Source: Eubacteriaceae bacterium Marseille-Q4139 (GTDB lineage: Bacteria; Bacillota; Clostridia; Lachnospirales; Lachnospiraceae). Taken from it: a stretch of DNA of 64,000 nucleotides. Location of the stretch: positions 2,839,365 to 2,903,364 of the forward strand of contig JAGTTQ010000001.1 of assembly GCA_018223415.1 (NCBI GenBank), in the 5' to 3' direction. Shown here piece after piece: positions 52,640 to 61,617 of this stretch (positions are counted from its first letter, which is position 1; each line of letters begins with the position of its first letter). The notes under the pieces are model-generated. The model saw only the letters and a program-made list of their open reading frames with translations, did not search any database and had not been told where the DNA came from. A program made the translations under genes and the position numbers.

Positions 52640-53343
52640 TGGATGCAGAAATTTTAAAGAAACAGGAATCTGCCGTGGAGGCCGTGCTGTTTGCCATGGG
52701 GCAGTCCGTGGAGATCAGGCAGCTTGCGGCTGCGCTTGAGACCGGCGAAAAGGAAGCGGAGACTGCTGCGGAACGGCTTAAGGAGCGGTATGACAAGGAG
52801 AAAAGCGGCATGCAGATCCTGCGGCTCGGGGACAGCTACCAGATGGGGACGCGGGCGGAATATTACGGAAACCTGATCCGTGTGGCTGCCGCGCCGAAAA
52901 AGCAGGTTTTGACGGATGTGGTGCTGGAAACCCTTGCGATCATCGCCTACAAGCAGCCGGTGACGAAGGCAGATATTGAGAAAATCCGCGGCGTGAAGTC
53001 GGATCACGCGGTGAACCGCCTGATCGAATATGACCTGGTTTACGAGGCCGGAAGGCTGGACGCGCCGGGCCGGCCTGCGCTTTTTGCGACGACGGAGGAG
53101 TTTTTGCGTCGGTTCGGCGTCGGTTCCACAGAGGATCTGCCGGAAATGGATCTTGAAAAGCGGGAGGAAATCCGCACCGAAGTAGAAGAAGAGCTGAACC
53201 TGAAACTGGATGAAGAAGGACGTTTCATGGCGGAGGACGAGGCCGCCGCAGCGTCGGAAACGGAAATGGAGAACAGAAGCACCGGGAACGCGGCAGAAGA
53301 TGCAGGGGCCGCACCGGCAGGAGAAGGAGCAGAGACGGTATGA
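52639..53343 (+). CDS. scpB: Segregation and condensation protein B
   Basis: A 234-residue winged-helix protein that dimerises and binds ScpA in the condensin complex. Typical sequences are ESAVEAVLFAMGQSVEIRQL, ETLAIIAYKQPVTKADIEKI and GRPALFATTEEFLRRFG. The last about 55 residues are an acidic, alanine-rich tail longer than in B. subtilis ScpB (about 197 residues). It overlaps scpA by one base and the downstream nrdD by four (ATGA), an unusual coupling. Confidence 0.92.
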   Translation: MDAEILKKQESAVEAVLFAMGQSVEIRQLAAALETGEKEAETAAERLKERYDKEKSGMQILRLGDSYQMGTRAEYYGNLIRVAAAPKKQVLTDVVLETLAIIAYKQPVTKADIEKIRGVKSDHAVNRLIEYDLVYEAGRLDAPGRPALFATTEEFLRRFGVGSTEDLPEMDLEKREEIRTEVEEELNLKLDEEGRFMAEDEAAAASETEMENRSTGNAAEDAGAAPAGEGAETV

Positions 53344-55472
53344 AATGTGAAGACATCAAGGTGATTAAAAAAGACGGCACCAGGGAAGATTTTAACGTCC
53401 AGAAGGTCGTCGTTGCAGTCAATAAATCGGCCAACCGGGCCATGATTACATTTTCCAAAGCAGAGACGAATTTTATCTGCCAGTTTGTCGAGGAGAAGGC
53501 AGAGGAGATGGATGTACTGGAGATCCCCATCGCCCAGATGCACAACATCGTTGAGGGGGCCCTTGAGCGGGTCAATCCCCAGGTGGCAAAGAGCTACCGG
53601 GACTATCGGAACTACAAGCAGGATTTCGTCCAGATGCTCGATGAGGTCTATAAAAAGAGCCAGTCCATCATGTACATCGGCGACAAGGAGAACAGCAACA
53701 CCGACAGCGCGCTGGTGTCCACGAAGCGGAGCCTGATTTTCAATGAACTGAATAAATCCCTGTACCAGAAGTTTTTCATGACCGTCGAGGAGCTTCAGGC
53801 CTGCCGCGACGGATACCTCTATATCCACGACATGTCGGCAAGGCGCGATACCATGAACTGCTGCCTGTTTGACGTAAACACGGTTTTAACCGGCGGCTTC
53901 GAGATGGGAAATCTCTGGTACAACGAGCCGAAGACCCTGGACGTGGCCTTTGACGTCATCGGCGATATCGTGCTGAGCGCCGCCAGCCAGCAGTACGGCG
54001 GCTTCACGGTGCCGAGCGTCGAGAACATCCTGGCACCCTATGCGGAAAAATCCTACGCGAAATACATCGACAAATATATGGGGCTCGGCCTCTCCGAGGA
54101 GCAGGCGAAGGACGTGGCATGGCACGACGTGGAGCGGGAGATGGAGCAGGGCTTCCAGGGATGGGAGTATAAGTTCAACTCCGTTTCTTCCAGCCGCGGC
54201 GACTATCCGTTTATTACCATGACGGCCGGCACCGGGACGAGCCGCTTTGCGAAGATGGCGACCATCACCATGTTAAACGTGAGGAAAAAGGGGCAGGGAA
54301 AGGAAGGCCATAAAAAGCCGGTGCTGTTCCCGAAGCTGGTGTTCCTCTATGACGAGAAGCTTCACGGGCCGGGCGGTGAGCTGGAAGACGTGTTTGAGGC
54401 GGGCATCGACTGTTCATCCAAGACCATGTATCCGGACTGGCTTTCTTTGACGGGCGAGGGCTATATTGCCAGCATGTATAAAAAATATGGGAAGATTATA
54501 AGCCCCATGGGCTGCCGTGCCTTTTTGTCCCCGTGGTACGTCCGCGGCGGCATGGAGCCGGCCGATGAGAACGACGAGCCGGTGTTTGTGGGACGCTTCA
54601 ACATCGGCGTCGTGAGCCTGCACCTGCCGATGATCCTTGCGAAGGCAAGGCAGGAGAGCCGGGACTTCTACGAGGTTCTCGACTACTATCTGGAGCTGAT
54701 CCGGAAAATCCATATCCGGACGTATGCGTACCTGGGCGAGATGAAGGCGTCCACGAATCCGCTTGCCTACTGTGAGGGCGGCTTCTACGGCGGCCATCTC
54801 GGCCTTCATGATAAGATCAAGCCGCTCCTTAAGACGGCCACGGCGTCCTTCGGCATTACGGCTTTCAACGAGCTTCAGGAGCTTTATAACGGCAAGTCTC
54901 TGGTGGAGGACGGCCAGTTTGCCTTAGAGGTGCTGCGCCATATCAACGACAAGGTCAATGAGTTTAAGAAGGCCGACGGGAACCTTTACGCCATCTATGC
55001 GACGCCGGCGGAGAACCTCTGCGGCCTCCAGGTAAAGCAGTTCCGCAAGAAATACGGGATTGTGGAAAACGTGTCGGACAGGGAGTATGTGAGCAACGGC
55101 TTCCACTGCCATGTGACCGAGGATATCACGCCCATTGAGAAGCAGGATCTGGAATACCGGTTCTGGGAGCTGTCCAACGGCGGGAAAATCCAGTATGTGA
55201 AGTATCCCATTGATTACAATAAAGAAGCGATCAAGTCTCTGGTGCGCCGCGCCATGAAGATGGGCTTTTATGAAGGTGTGAACCTGTCCTTATCTTACTG
55301 CGACAACTGCGGCCACGAGGAGCTCAACATGGACGTCTGCCCGGTCTGCGGAAGCAAAAACCTGACGAAGATCGACCGTATGAACGGATATTTAAGCTAT
55401 TCCCGCGTGAAGGGCGATACGAGGCTCAACGATGCCAAGATGGCCGAGATCGCTGAGAGAAAGAGCATGTAA
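53340..55472 (+). CDS. nrdD: Class III anaerobic ribonucleoside-triphosphate reductase
   Basis: A 710-residue glycyl-radical enzyme making deoxyribonucleotides without oxygen. An N-terminal ATP-cone (about residues 5-100; KVIKKDGTREDFNVQKVVVA) precedes the barrel. The C-terminal zinc site has CDNC and CPVC (about 654-675), and the radical loop is RMNGYLSYSRV with Gly683. There is no fused redoxin domain, unlike the second nrdD at 61618. It is followed 10 bases later by its activase nrdG. Confidence 0.94.
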   Translation: MKCEDIKVIKKDGTREDFNVQKVVVAVNKSANRAMITFSKAETNFICQFVEEKAEEMDVLEIPIAQMHNIVEGALERVNPQVAKSYRDYRNYKQDFVQMLDEVYKKSQSIMYIGDKENSNTDSALVSTKRSLIFNELNKSLYQKFFMTVEELQACRDGYLYIHDMSARRDTMNCCLFDVNTVLTGGFEMGNLWYNEPKTLDVAFDVIGDIVLSAASQQYGGFTVPSVENILAPYAEKSYAKYIDKYMGLGLSEEQAKDVAWHDVEREMEQGFQGWEYKFNSVSSSRGDYPFITMTAGTGTSRFAKMATITMLNVRKKGQGKEGHKKPVLFPKLVFLYDEKLHGPGGELEDVFEAGIDCSSKTMYPDWLSLTGEGYIASMYKKYGKIISPMGCRAFLSPWYVRGGMEPADENDEPVFVGRFNIGVVSLHLPMILAKARQESRDFYEVLDYYLELIRKIHIRTYAYLGEMKASTNPLAYCEGGFYGGHLGLHDKIKPLLKTATASFGITAFNELQELYNGKSLVEDGQFALEVLRHINDKVNEFKKADGNLYAIYATPAENLCGLQVKQFRKKYGIVENVSDREYVSNGFHCHVTEDITPIEKQDLEYRFWELSNGGKIQYVKYPIDYNKEAIKSLVRRAMKMGFYEGVNLSLSYCDNCGHEELNMDVCPVCGSKNLTKIDRMNGYLSYSRVKGDTRLNDAKMAEIAERKSM

Positions 55473-55482
55473 GGAGCGTAAA

Positions 55483-55974
55483 ATGCGTTACCATAATATC
55501 ACGAAAGACGACATGTTAAACGGGGACGGCCTGCGGGCTGTCCTCTGGGTGGCCGGATGCAGCCATGGCTGCAAGGGCTGCCATAATCCGATCACCTGGG
55601 ACATCTGCGGCGGCCTGCCCTTCGATGAAGCGGCAAAGGAGGAGCTTTTTTTGGAGCTTGAAAAGCCGTACATTTCCGGCGTGACTTTAAGCGGCGGCGA
55701 TCCACTCCATCCAAAGAACCGGGAGGAGATCGGGGCGCTTGTAAGGGAAATCAGGGAAAAGTTCCCGGAAAAGACCATCTGGCTCTACACGGGCTATACC
55801 TGGGAGGAAATTTCAGACCTTCCGTTCCTTCCGCTCCTTACCGTCGTCGTGGACGGGCCGTTCGTGGAGGAATTAAAGGATTCCACGCTTCACTGGAAGG
55901 GGAGCGCAAACCAGCGGGTCATTGATGTGAAAAAGACGCTTGAGAGCGGGAGCGTTGTGCTTCATGAGAGCTAA
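55483..55974 (+). CDS. nrdG: Anaerobic ribonucleotide reductase activase (radical SAM)
   Basis: A 163-residue radical SAM enzyme that makes the glycyl radical on NrdD. The iron-sulfur motif is C26-SHG-C30-KG-C33, followed by GGDPLHPKN for SAM binding and LYTGYTWEE. AAGGAGCGTAAA precedes ATG 55483; the open frame upstream lies within nrdD. It probably also activates the second NrdD, for which no activase is seen in this window. Confidence 0.94.
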   Translation: MRYHNITKDDMLNGDGLRAVLWVAGCSHGCKGCHNPITWDICGGLPFDEAAKEELFLELEKPYISGVTLSGGDPLHPKNREEIGALVREIREKFPEKTIWLYTGYTWEEISDLPFLPLLTVVVDGPFVEELKDSTLHWKGSANQRVIDVKKTLESGSVVLHES

Positions 55975-55975
55975 A

Positions 55976-56022
55976 ACGGACAGCCGTCCGAAGGAGAAGT
56001 GTTTCCTTCGGGTGGCTGTTTT
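55976..56022 (+). terminator. Terminator after nrdG
   Basis: ACAGCC-CCGAAGGA pairs with TCCTTCGG-GGCTGT and is followed by TTTTA. AACGG precedes the stem, so it may also serve the convergent gene on the minus strand weakly. Confidence 0.8.
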
Positions 56023-56727
56023 ACGTCACTGCCAGCATATTGTAAAGCTTTAGAAAACGGATATCCTCTTTGGAGACCTTAAGCTGTTTCAAGAGCGCTT
56101 CGTCCTCTTTTAAGGGCGTCCTGGAAAACAGCATTTTCATGGCGATGGGCATCATGGGGCGGGAAGAAAGGCCGTTCCACAGGCCCCACTTGGTGGCAGA
56201 GTCCAGGCTGGAGGCCAGAATCTGGATGCTGGCCCGTTCCATGGGCATGTTCTGGTTGATAAGGTCTAAGTTGGTGACGGCATCGAAATGTTCCATATGG
56301 CCCAGGTAGGTGTTTTCACAGTCCTGATAGCTGTCATAGTCGGAAAAATTCATGTACAGGAGGACATTCTGGCGCCCGCCGTCTGTCCCGGCCATGACGT
56401 CGAAGGCGCAGCGGAGAAGGCGGCCTGTCCTGCCGTCGTAAATATAGGAGTAAAACCTGGTAATGCCCTGGAAAAGGCCGGGCAGCTTCCGCCGGAAGCG
56501 CCTTCGTCTGGTTCCGGCCGGAAAAGGAGAAGCTGTTCCGCCCGGACATGGAGGGCAGCCGCCAGCTCATACAGCGTCTCAATATCGACGGCGATTTCCC
56601 CTTTTTCGTATTTGGAGACGGTGGATTTGCTTTTGCAGACGGCGGCTGCCAGTTCCTCCAATGTCATGTGCCGCATCTTCCGGAATGTGCGGATCCGTTT
56701 TCCCACCTCTGTGCTGATTTCACTCAT
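56021..56727 (-). pseudogene. XRE-family regulator, broken by a frameshift
   Basis: Two minus-strand frames together make one regulator of about 235 residues. The first (from 56727) has an intact helix-turn-helix (VGKRIRTFRKMRHMTLEELA then SKSTVSKYEKGEIAVD) and stays coherent to about RAEQLLLFRPE. The second carries the conserved C-terminal part (FYSYIYDGRTGRLLRCAFDV through NMPMERASIQILAS). Reading must shift by -1 between about 56480 and 56520, which equals one missing base. This is either a recent mutation or a sequencing error; the ends are otherwise undamaged. Confidence 0.8.
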
Positions 56728-56949
56728 GGCGTTCCTCCCTCCTGGAAGTTTCTTATAAATACAAAAAGAGACGAAAGGCGAATCTTTTTTTGGGATTATG
56801 GAAGAATTTTACCTTTTTTCCGGCAGGAAATCAACTCAGATGAGGCAAATTTGAAAATTTTTCCACTGTGGCGAAACAGAAGCTCCTTTGACCTGGAGGG
56901 AAAGAAGCTGGTAAAATAGGGGAAACGCAGGACGAAGGAGGAAAACAGC

Positions 56950-58170
56950 ATGTATAATTTTGATGAGATCATCGACAGGCGGCATACAAATGCCATGAAC
57001 ACGGACGGCTTCCGTGACTACATTTTCCATGCGGACGAGACCATGACGTTCCCCTATAAGGATGAGGAATTCATCCGAATGTGGGTGGCAGACATGGAGT
57101 TTGCGACGCCGGACGTCGTCATAGACGGGATCAAAGAACGGCTTTCCAGGCGGATTTTCGGCTACACGAGGGTGTTTGAGGACAGCTACTATGAGGCGTT
57201 TTCCGGCTGGTGCAGGGAGCGGTACGGCTGGAGCTTTGAGAAGAAGGAGCTTGTAATGTCAAACGGCATCATCCCGGCGCTTTATGAACTGGTGGAGTAT
57301 ATCTGCGCGCCGGATGAAAAGGTGCTGTTTCTGACGCCGTCCTATGCCTACTTTAAATATGCGGCCGACTTTAATAAGAGGGATTATGTCTGCTGCGATT
57401 TAAAGAACGAGGACGGGTATTATACGATTGATTTCGAGGATTTTGAGAAAAAGGCGGCCGATGAAAAGACGACGCTTTTCATTCTCTGCAATCCCCACAA
57501 TCCCAGCGGGCGCGTCTGGACAGAAGAGGAACTGAAAAAAATGGCGGAAATCGCGGAGCGGCACGGGCTCTGGGTCATCTCCGATGAGATTCACTGTGAC
57601 CTGCTGCGGACGGGGAAGACGCATATTCCCATGGGAAAGGTGATGCCGGAGTATGGAAGGCTGATTACCTGCATGGCGCCGAGCAAGACCTTCAACATGG
57701 CCGGACTCATGATTTCCAACGTCATGATCCGGGACGAAGAACTCAGGAAGACATGGCTTTCCAGGCATTACAATTTCGACAATCCGTTAAGTATCGCCGC
57801 GGCCCAGGCTGCCTATGAAAAGGGCGGGCAGTGGCTTAAGGAGCTTAAGGCCTACCTGGATGAAAATTTCCGGGTGACAGGCGAGTATTTAAAGGAGCAT
57901 CTGCCAAAGGCCAAATACCGGGTCTCCGAGGCAACTTACCTGGCGTGGGTGGATCTTAAGGAGTATTTTAAGCCGGAAGAGAGCCTGCCGTTATTTTTCG
58001 CCTATGAGGCCGGCGTCCTGTTGGAGGGCGGCAACATGTTCGTGCAGAATTCCGACTGCTTCATCCGCCTGAACCTGGCGTGCCCGAAGGCCACGCTCCT
58101 GGAGGGGCTTAAGCGTATCTGTGAGGCTGTGAATACGAAGCACACGGGACTTTATACGCGCACGGTCTAA
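56950..58170 (+). CDS. MalY/PatB-family pyridoxal-phosphate aminotransferase (cystathionine beta-lyase-like)
   Basis: A 406-residue fold-type I PLP enzyme. MWVADMEFATPDVVIDG near residue 47, NPHNPSGRVWTEEEL, VISDEIHCDLL and the PLP-lysine motif SKTFNMAGLMISN match MalY/PatB, which cleave cystathionine or related C-S bonds. GAAGGAGGAAAACAGC precedes the ATG. It is divergent from the broken XRE regulator, which probably controlled it. A strong terminator follows. Confidence 0.9.
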   Translation: MYNFDEIIDRRHTNAMNTDGFRDYIFHADETMTFPYKDEEFIRMWVADMEFATPDVVIDGIKERLSRRIFGYTRVFEDSYYEAFSGWCRERYGWSFEKKELVMSNGIIPALYELVEYICAPDEKVLFLTPSYAYFKYAADFNKRDYVCCDLKNEDGYYTIDFEDFEKKAADEKTTLFILCNPHNPSGRVWTEEELKKMAEIAERHGLWVISDEIHCDLLRTGKTHIPMGKVMPEYGRLITCMAPSKTFNMAGLMISNVMIRDEELRKTWLSRHYNFDNPLSIAAAQAAYEKGGQWLKELKAYLDENFRVTGEYLKEHLPKAKYRVSEATYLAWVDLKEYFKPEESLPLFFAYEAGVLLEGGNMFVQNSDCFIRLNLACPKATLLEGLKRICEAVNTKHTGLYTRTV

Positions 58171-58184
58171 TTGAAGAAGAGACA

Positions 58185-58226
58185 AAAAAGCCATATGCAG
58201 GATTCGCCTCCCGCATATGGCTTTTT
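58185..58226. terminator. Bidirectional terminator after MalY/PatB gene
   Basis: AAAAAGCCATATGC / GCATATGGCTTTTT is a perfect 14-bp inverted repeat, including the flanking A and T runs, with a 14-base loop. Confidence 0.92.
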
Positions 58227-58235
58227 GGATGTGGG

Positions 58236-58414
58236 CATGGTATAATGACCGCAAAGCGGGCATTATACCTGCGCATTCTGGTTTCTGCGCCCGCCGCAGA
58301 AATCCAGGCGCTAAGTTCCGCCGGAGGCACCATGGCCGCGGAGCGGACATGGTATAATGACCGCGTAGCAGGCATTATACCTGCGCATGCCGGTTTCTGC
58401 GCCCGCCGCGGAAA
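58236..58414. repeat. Two copies of a 67-bp palindrome-containing repeat
   Basis: Copies at 58236-58302 and 58348-58414 share almost all positions. Each contains GGTATAATG ... CATTATACC, a 9-bp inverted repeat with inner CCGC/GCGG pairing in the first copy (58239-58269, 58351-58381). GCGCAT and GGTTTCTGCGCCCGCCGC follow. The second copy has lost part of the inner stem. It could be a REP- or MITE-like element. Confidence 0.75.
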
Positions 58415-58449
58415 ATGATACCTGCCGGAGAATTTGAGAGGAGATGTCT

Positions 58450-58773
58450 ATGGCAAAGCTTGAGAGGCAGCTTTCAGAAAATTTTGATGAGCTTTTGACC
58501 CGGATTGAAAACGGGATTTTGAATGGCAGCATGACCGCGACCCTGGAGGCGGCCAGCGACTTTTCGGACGGGGAGGCCAGATGCAGCGTCCGCGTTTTCG
58601 AACGGTACAGCTTCATGGGAGGGAACAGGCTGAGCCTGTCGGTGACGCTGTTCCAGAATGGCGGCGACGTCTTTTTGTCGGCTGTCTCAGCCGGCGGCAG
58701 CCAGGGGATGCTCTGGAAAGTCAACACCTTTGGGGAACACAGCTTCCTCGACCGGCTGCGGGAGATTTTGTAG
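58450..58773 (+). CDS. DUF6054-like protein
   Basis: A 107-residue soluble protein. The pattern MAKLERQLSENFDELLTRIE, then RCSVRVFERYSFMGGNRLSL and FLSAVSAGGSQGMLWKVNTF, resembles proteins annotated DUF6054; the function is unknown. AGAGGAG lies 6 bases before ATG 58450, while ATG 58444 is too close to it. It sits directly after the palindromic repeats, which may shape its leader. Confidence 0.7.
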   Translation: MAKLERQLSENFDELLTRIENGILNGSMTATLEAASDFSDGEARCSVRVFERYSFMGGNRLSLSVTLFQNGGDVFLSAVSAGGSQGMLWKVNTFGEHSFLDRLREIL

Positions 58774-58807
58774 ACGCGGAAGCGGAAAATTTCTTCTCCA
58801 TTTCCAG

Positions 58808-58836
58808 TTGCAATAATTGCTATCGCTTGTTATAGT
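58808..58836 (+). promoter_or_regulatory. Promoter of dut
   Basis: TTGCAA (58808-58813), a 17-base spacer and TATAGT (58831-58836), 53 bases before the dut start codon. Confidence 0.8.
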
Positions 58837-58889
58837 GTTAGATACGGCGCCATGGGCGTTTTGTAAGCCAGAAGACGAAGGAGAATATC

Positions 58890-59402
58890 ATGCAGAGAAT
58901 CGCAAAATTTGAAAAAGTAAGCCTGGAACAGTTTAAAAAGGACTGGAGAGATCAGGATCCCCAAAGACCGGAAGCAGAGATTGAGAAAATCTATGAATCC
59001 ATCAGGCTCCCGCGCCGCGCCACGTCCGGCTCGGCCGGCTATGACTTTTTCGCGCCGGAAGGCTTTACTCTGAAACCGGGAGAGGGGACAAAAATCCTCA
59101 CCGGCATCCGTGCAAGGATGGACGAGGGATGGGTCTTAAAGCTGTATCCGAGAAGCGGACTCGGCTTTAAATTCCGGATGCAGTTTAACAATACGGTGGG
59201 CATCATCGACAGTGACTATTACGGTTCCGACAACGAGGGCCATATCCAGGCGAAGATTACCAACGACAGCCGGGAGGGGAAGATCATGGAGGTGGCGGCC
59301 GGCACAGGCTTTGCCCAGGGAATCTTCGTGGAATACGGCATTACCGTGGACGACGACGTGACGGATGTGAGAAACGGCGGCTTCGGCAGCACGACGAAAT
59401 AG
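58890..59402 (+). CDS. dut: Deoxyuridine 5'-triphosphate nucleotidohydrolase (dUTPase)
   Basis: A 170-residue trimeric dUTPase that removes dUTP and supplies dUMP. The five family motifs appear in order: SAGYDFFAP, PRSGLGFK, NTVGIIDSDYYG, the glutamine-bearing FAQGIF and the C-terminal GGFGSTTK. An extra N-terminal stretch of about 40 residues is present, as in some clostridial homologues. AAGGAGAATATC precedes ATG 58890. It is first in a probable operon with the TPR lipoprotein and hflX. Confidence 0.93.
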   Translation: MQRIAKFEKVSLEQFKKDWRDQDPQRPEAEIEKIYESIRLPRRATSGSAGYDFFAPEGFTLKPGEGTKILTGIRARMDEGWVLKLYPRSGLGFKFRMQFNNTVGIIDSDYYGSDNEGHIQAKITNDSREGKIMEVAAGTGFAQGIFVEYGITVDDDVTDVRNGGFGSTTK

Positions 59403-59413
59403 CGGAGGAAACC

Positions 59414-60184
59414 ATGAAAAACAGGATCAGGCGTTTTCTCCTTGCGGCTGGGGCCATACTTCTCCTTTCCGGCTGTCAGAGGACGTCAAAGGAGCAGCTT
59501 GCCCTGCGGGAGGACGGGATTTTGGCCATGGAGTCCGGCGATTTTGCGGGCGCCGTGGAGAAGTTTGACGAGGCCGTGGCGGAGAGCAAAAAAATCGGGG
59601 AATTTGAAACCGATGTATTAAAATACCGGGCGGAGGCAGAATTTCTGTTAAAGGACTTTGCGGCAGCCGCCCACACCTACGGGATTCTGATCGGCGAGGA
59701 TGAGAACGTGCCGGAATACCATTATTTCCGCGGACTCTGCCTGGCAGAGGGCGGCGATCCCTATGCCGCAGCAGAGGAAATCCGGACGGCAGGGGAGCTT
59801 GATGAAGAAGGCACGGCCGCGGGGTATGCCGAAGCCATGGCTGGCCTCTATAAGGCATGGTTCGCCATGGGAGAAACGGGTCAGGCCGACGCTGTCTTCT
59901 CGGAGCTTTCTTTATCGGGCCGGGCGTCGGCTTCCGATTACGTGCGGATGGCCTGCGCCGCTATGGAAGCAGAGGAATATGAGCGGGCCATGGAGAGCAT
60001 TGAGGCAGGGCTTCTTCTTGCGGACGGAGAGCCGGCAAGAAAAGAACTGAAGTTCTGCGAAGCCGTCTGCCAGGAATATCTCGGTGAGTATGAAACGGCG
60101 CTGGAACTGTTCCTGGCCTATGAAAGGGAATTCGGGAGCAGCGAGGCTGTGAGCCATGAGATCGCGTTCTTAAAGACAAGATAG
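59414..60184 (+). CDS. TPR-repeat lipoprotein
   Basis: A 256-residue lipoprotein with signal peptide and lipobox LLLSGC (Cys20), followed by about five tetratricopeptide-like helix pairs (ILAMESGDFAGAVEKFDEAV, then FLLKDFAAAAHTYGILI). It is probably an outer-surface scaffold. It lies 11 bases after dut and 14 bases before hflX. No specific function is recognised. Confidence 0.75.
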   Translation: MKNRIRRFLLAAGAILLLSGCQRTSKEQLALREDGILAMESGDFAGAVEKFDEAVAESKKIGEFETDVLKYRAEAEFLLKDFAAAAHTYGILIGEDENVPEYHYFRGLCLAEGGDPYAAAEEIRTAGELDEEGTAAGYAEAMAGLYKAWFAMGETGQADAVFSELSLSGRASASDYVRMACAAMEAEEYERAMESIEAGLLLADGEPARKELKFCEAVCQEYLGEYETALELFLAYEREFGSSEAVSHEIAFLKTR

Positions 60185-60198
60185 AAAAAGGAGTCCGT

Positions 60199-61449
60199 AT
60201 GGCAGAACTTTTTGAAATGAAGGAAGAGGAGGAGCGGGTGATCCTCGCCGCCGTTGAGACCGGAGACGGGGACGGAGCGCGCGTATCCTTAAAAGAGTTG
60301 GAGGAGCTGGCTTCCACGGCGGGGGCCGTGACCGTGGGGACGGTGATCCAGAACCGGGAGAACATCCATCCGGGGACATACCTGGGGAAAGGGAAGCTAG
60401 AGGAGCTTAAGGAGATGATCTGGGAGCGCCAGGCCACCGGCATCATCTGCGACGACGAGCTTTCGCCGGCACAGCTTAAAAATCTGGAGGACATCCTGGA
60501 GACGAAGGTCATGGACCGCACCATGGTTATCCTGGACATTTTTGCGGCCAGGGCCAGGACGCGGGAAGGGAAAATCCAGGTGGAGTTAGCCCAGCTTCGG
60601 TACCGGGCGGCCAGGCTCGTGGGGCTTCGTGCCTCCCTTTCTAGGCTCGGCGGCGGCATCGGCACGAGAGGCCCCGGTGAGAAAAAGCTTGAGATGGACC
60701 GCCGTCTGATCCACGGGCGGATCGGCCAGCTAAAGGCAGAGCTGGAGGATGTGAAGCGCCACAGGGAGGTGGCGAGGAAAAAGAGAGAGGGGAGCGGCGT
60801 CCTGACGGCGGCCATCGTGGGCTACACCAACGCCGGAAAATCCACGCTGTTAAACAGGCTCACGGGAGCAGGGATTCTGGCGGAGGACAAGCTCTTTGCC
60901 ACCCTGGATCCGACCACCAGAACCTTTGTCCTGCCCGACGGGGAGAATGTCCTTCTGACCGACACGGTCGGCTTTATAAGAAAGCTCCCCCATCACCTGA
61001 TCGAGGCGTTTAAGAGTACGCTTGAGGAGGCGAAATACTGCGACGTGATCCTGCACGTGGTGGACTGCTCCAACCCGCAGATGGACATGCAGATGCATAC
61101 CGTCTACGAGACGCTGCGCCAGCTTGATGTGAAGGACAAGGAAATCGTCACCGTGTTTAATAAGATCGACCGGGAGGGGGCCGATGTCTCCTGCCGCGAC
61201 ATGAAGGCTGACTACCGCGTGAGGATTTCGGCGAAAACAGGCGAGGGGATCCCGGAGCTTCTTGAAACTTTTGAAACGATCTTAAAAAACCGCCGTGTTT
61301 ACCTGGAGAAGGTTTTCCCGTACAGCGAGGCCGGGCGCATCCAGAAAATCCGTGCAAAGGGCCTTCTTCTTTCTGAGGAATACGGGGAAGACGGGATCCA
61401 TGTGAAGGCTTATGTGCCAGCGGAGCTATTTGGCGAGTTGTATAAATGA
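60199..61449 (+). CDS. hflX: GTPase HflX
   Basis: A 416-residue ribosome-associated GTPase that splits stalled 70S ribosomes. An N-terminal HflX domain (PGTYLGKGKLEELKEMI) and a glycine-rich linker (GGGIGTRGPGEKKLEMDRR) precede the G domain with G1 GYTNAGKS at about 208-215, G3 DTVGF and G4 NKID. A short C-terminal domain follows. AAAAAGGAG precedes ATG 60199. It is last of the dut operon. Confidence 0.94.
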   Translation: MAELFEMKEEEERVILAAVETGDGDGARVSLKELEELASTAGAVTVGTVIQNRENIHPGTYLGKGKLEELKEMIWERQATGIICDDELSPAQLKNLEDILETKVMDRTMVILDIFAARARTREGKIQVELAQLRYRAARLVGLRASLSRLGGGIGTRGPGEKKLEMDRRLIHGRIGQLKAELEDVKRHREVARKKREGSGVLTAAIVGYTNAGKSTLLNRLTGAGILAEDKLFATLDPTTRTFVLPDGENVLLTDTVGFIRKLPHHLIEAFKSTLEEAKYCDVILHVVDCSNPQMDMQMHTVYETLRQLDVKDKEIVTVFNKIDREGADVSCRDMKADYRVRISAKTGEGIPELLETFETILKNRRVYLEKVFPYSEAGRIQKIRAKGLLLSEEYGEDGIHVKAYVPAELFGELYK

Positions 61450-61504
61450 TTACCCGAAAACCCCAAAGTATTGATGCATAACTGGGATTTTAAGGGATAT
61501 AATA

Positions 61505-61551
61505 ACACAATATCTAGTTTCCTGGAAAAAGGATGACATAGATATTGTGTT
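61505..61551. promoter_or_regulatory. Tandem NrdR boxes upstream of second nrdD
   Basis: ACACAATATCTAGTTT (61505-61520) and ACATAGATATTGTGTT (61536-61551) each resemble the NrdR consensus acaCwAtATaTwGtgt, and start 31 bases apart, three helical turns, as usual for NrdR. The second overlaps the -35 element. The pair also forms a 12-bp inverted repeat followed by TTTTT, so terminator function for hflX is an alternative reading. Confidence 0.75.
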
Positions 61552-61573
61552 TTTAATTGGACTCTGCTATAAT
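61545..61573 (+). promoter_or_regulatory. Promoter of second nrdD
   Basis: TTGTGT (61545-61550), a 17-base spacer and a perfect TATAAT (61568-61573). NrdR-like box 2 covers the -35. Confidence 0.8.
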
Positions 61574-61617
61574 GAGTCTTACCGACATACATTGGAGAAA
61601 CAGAAAGGGGTAGAGTC

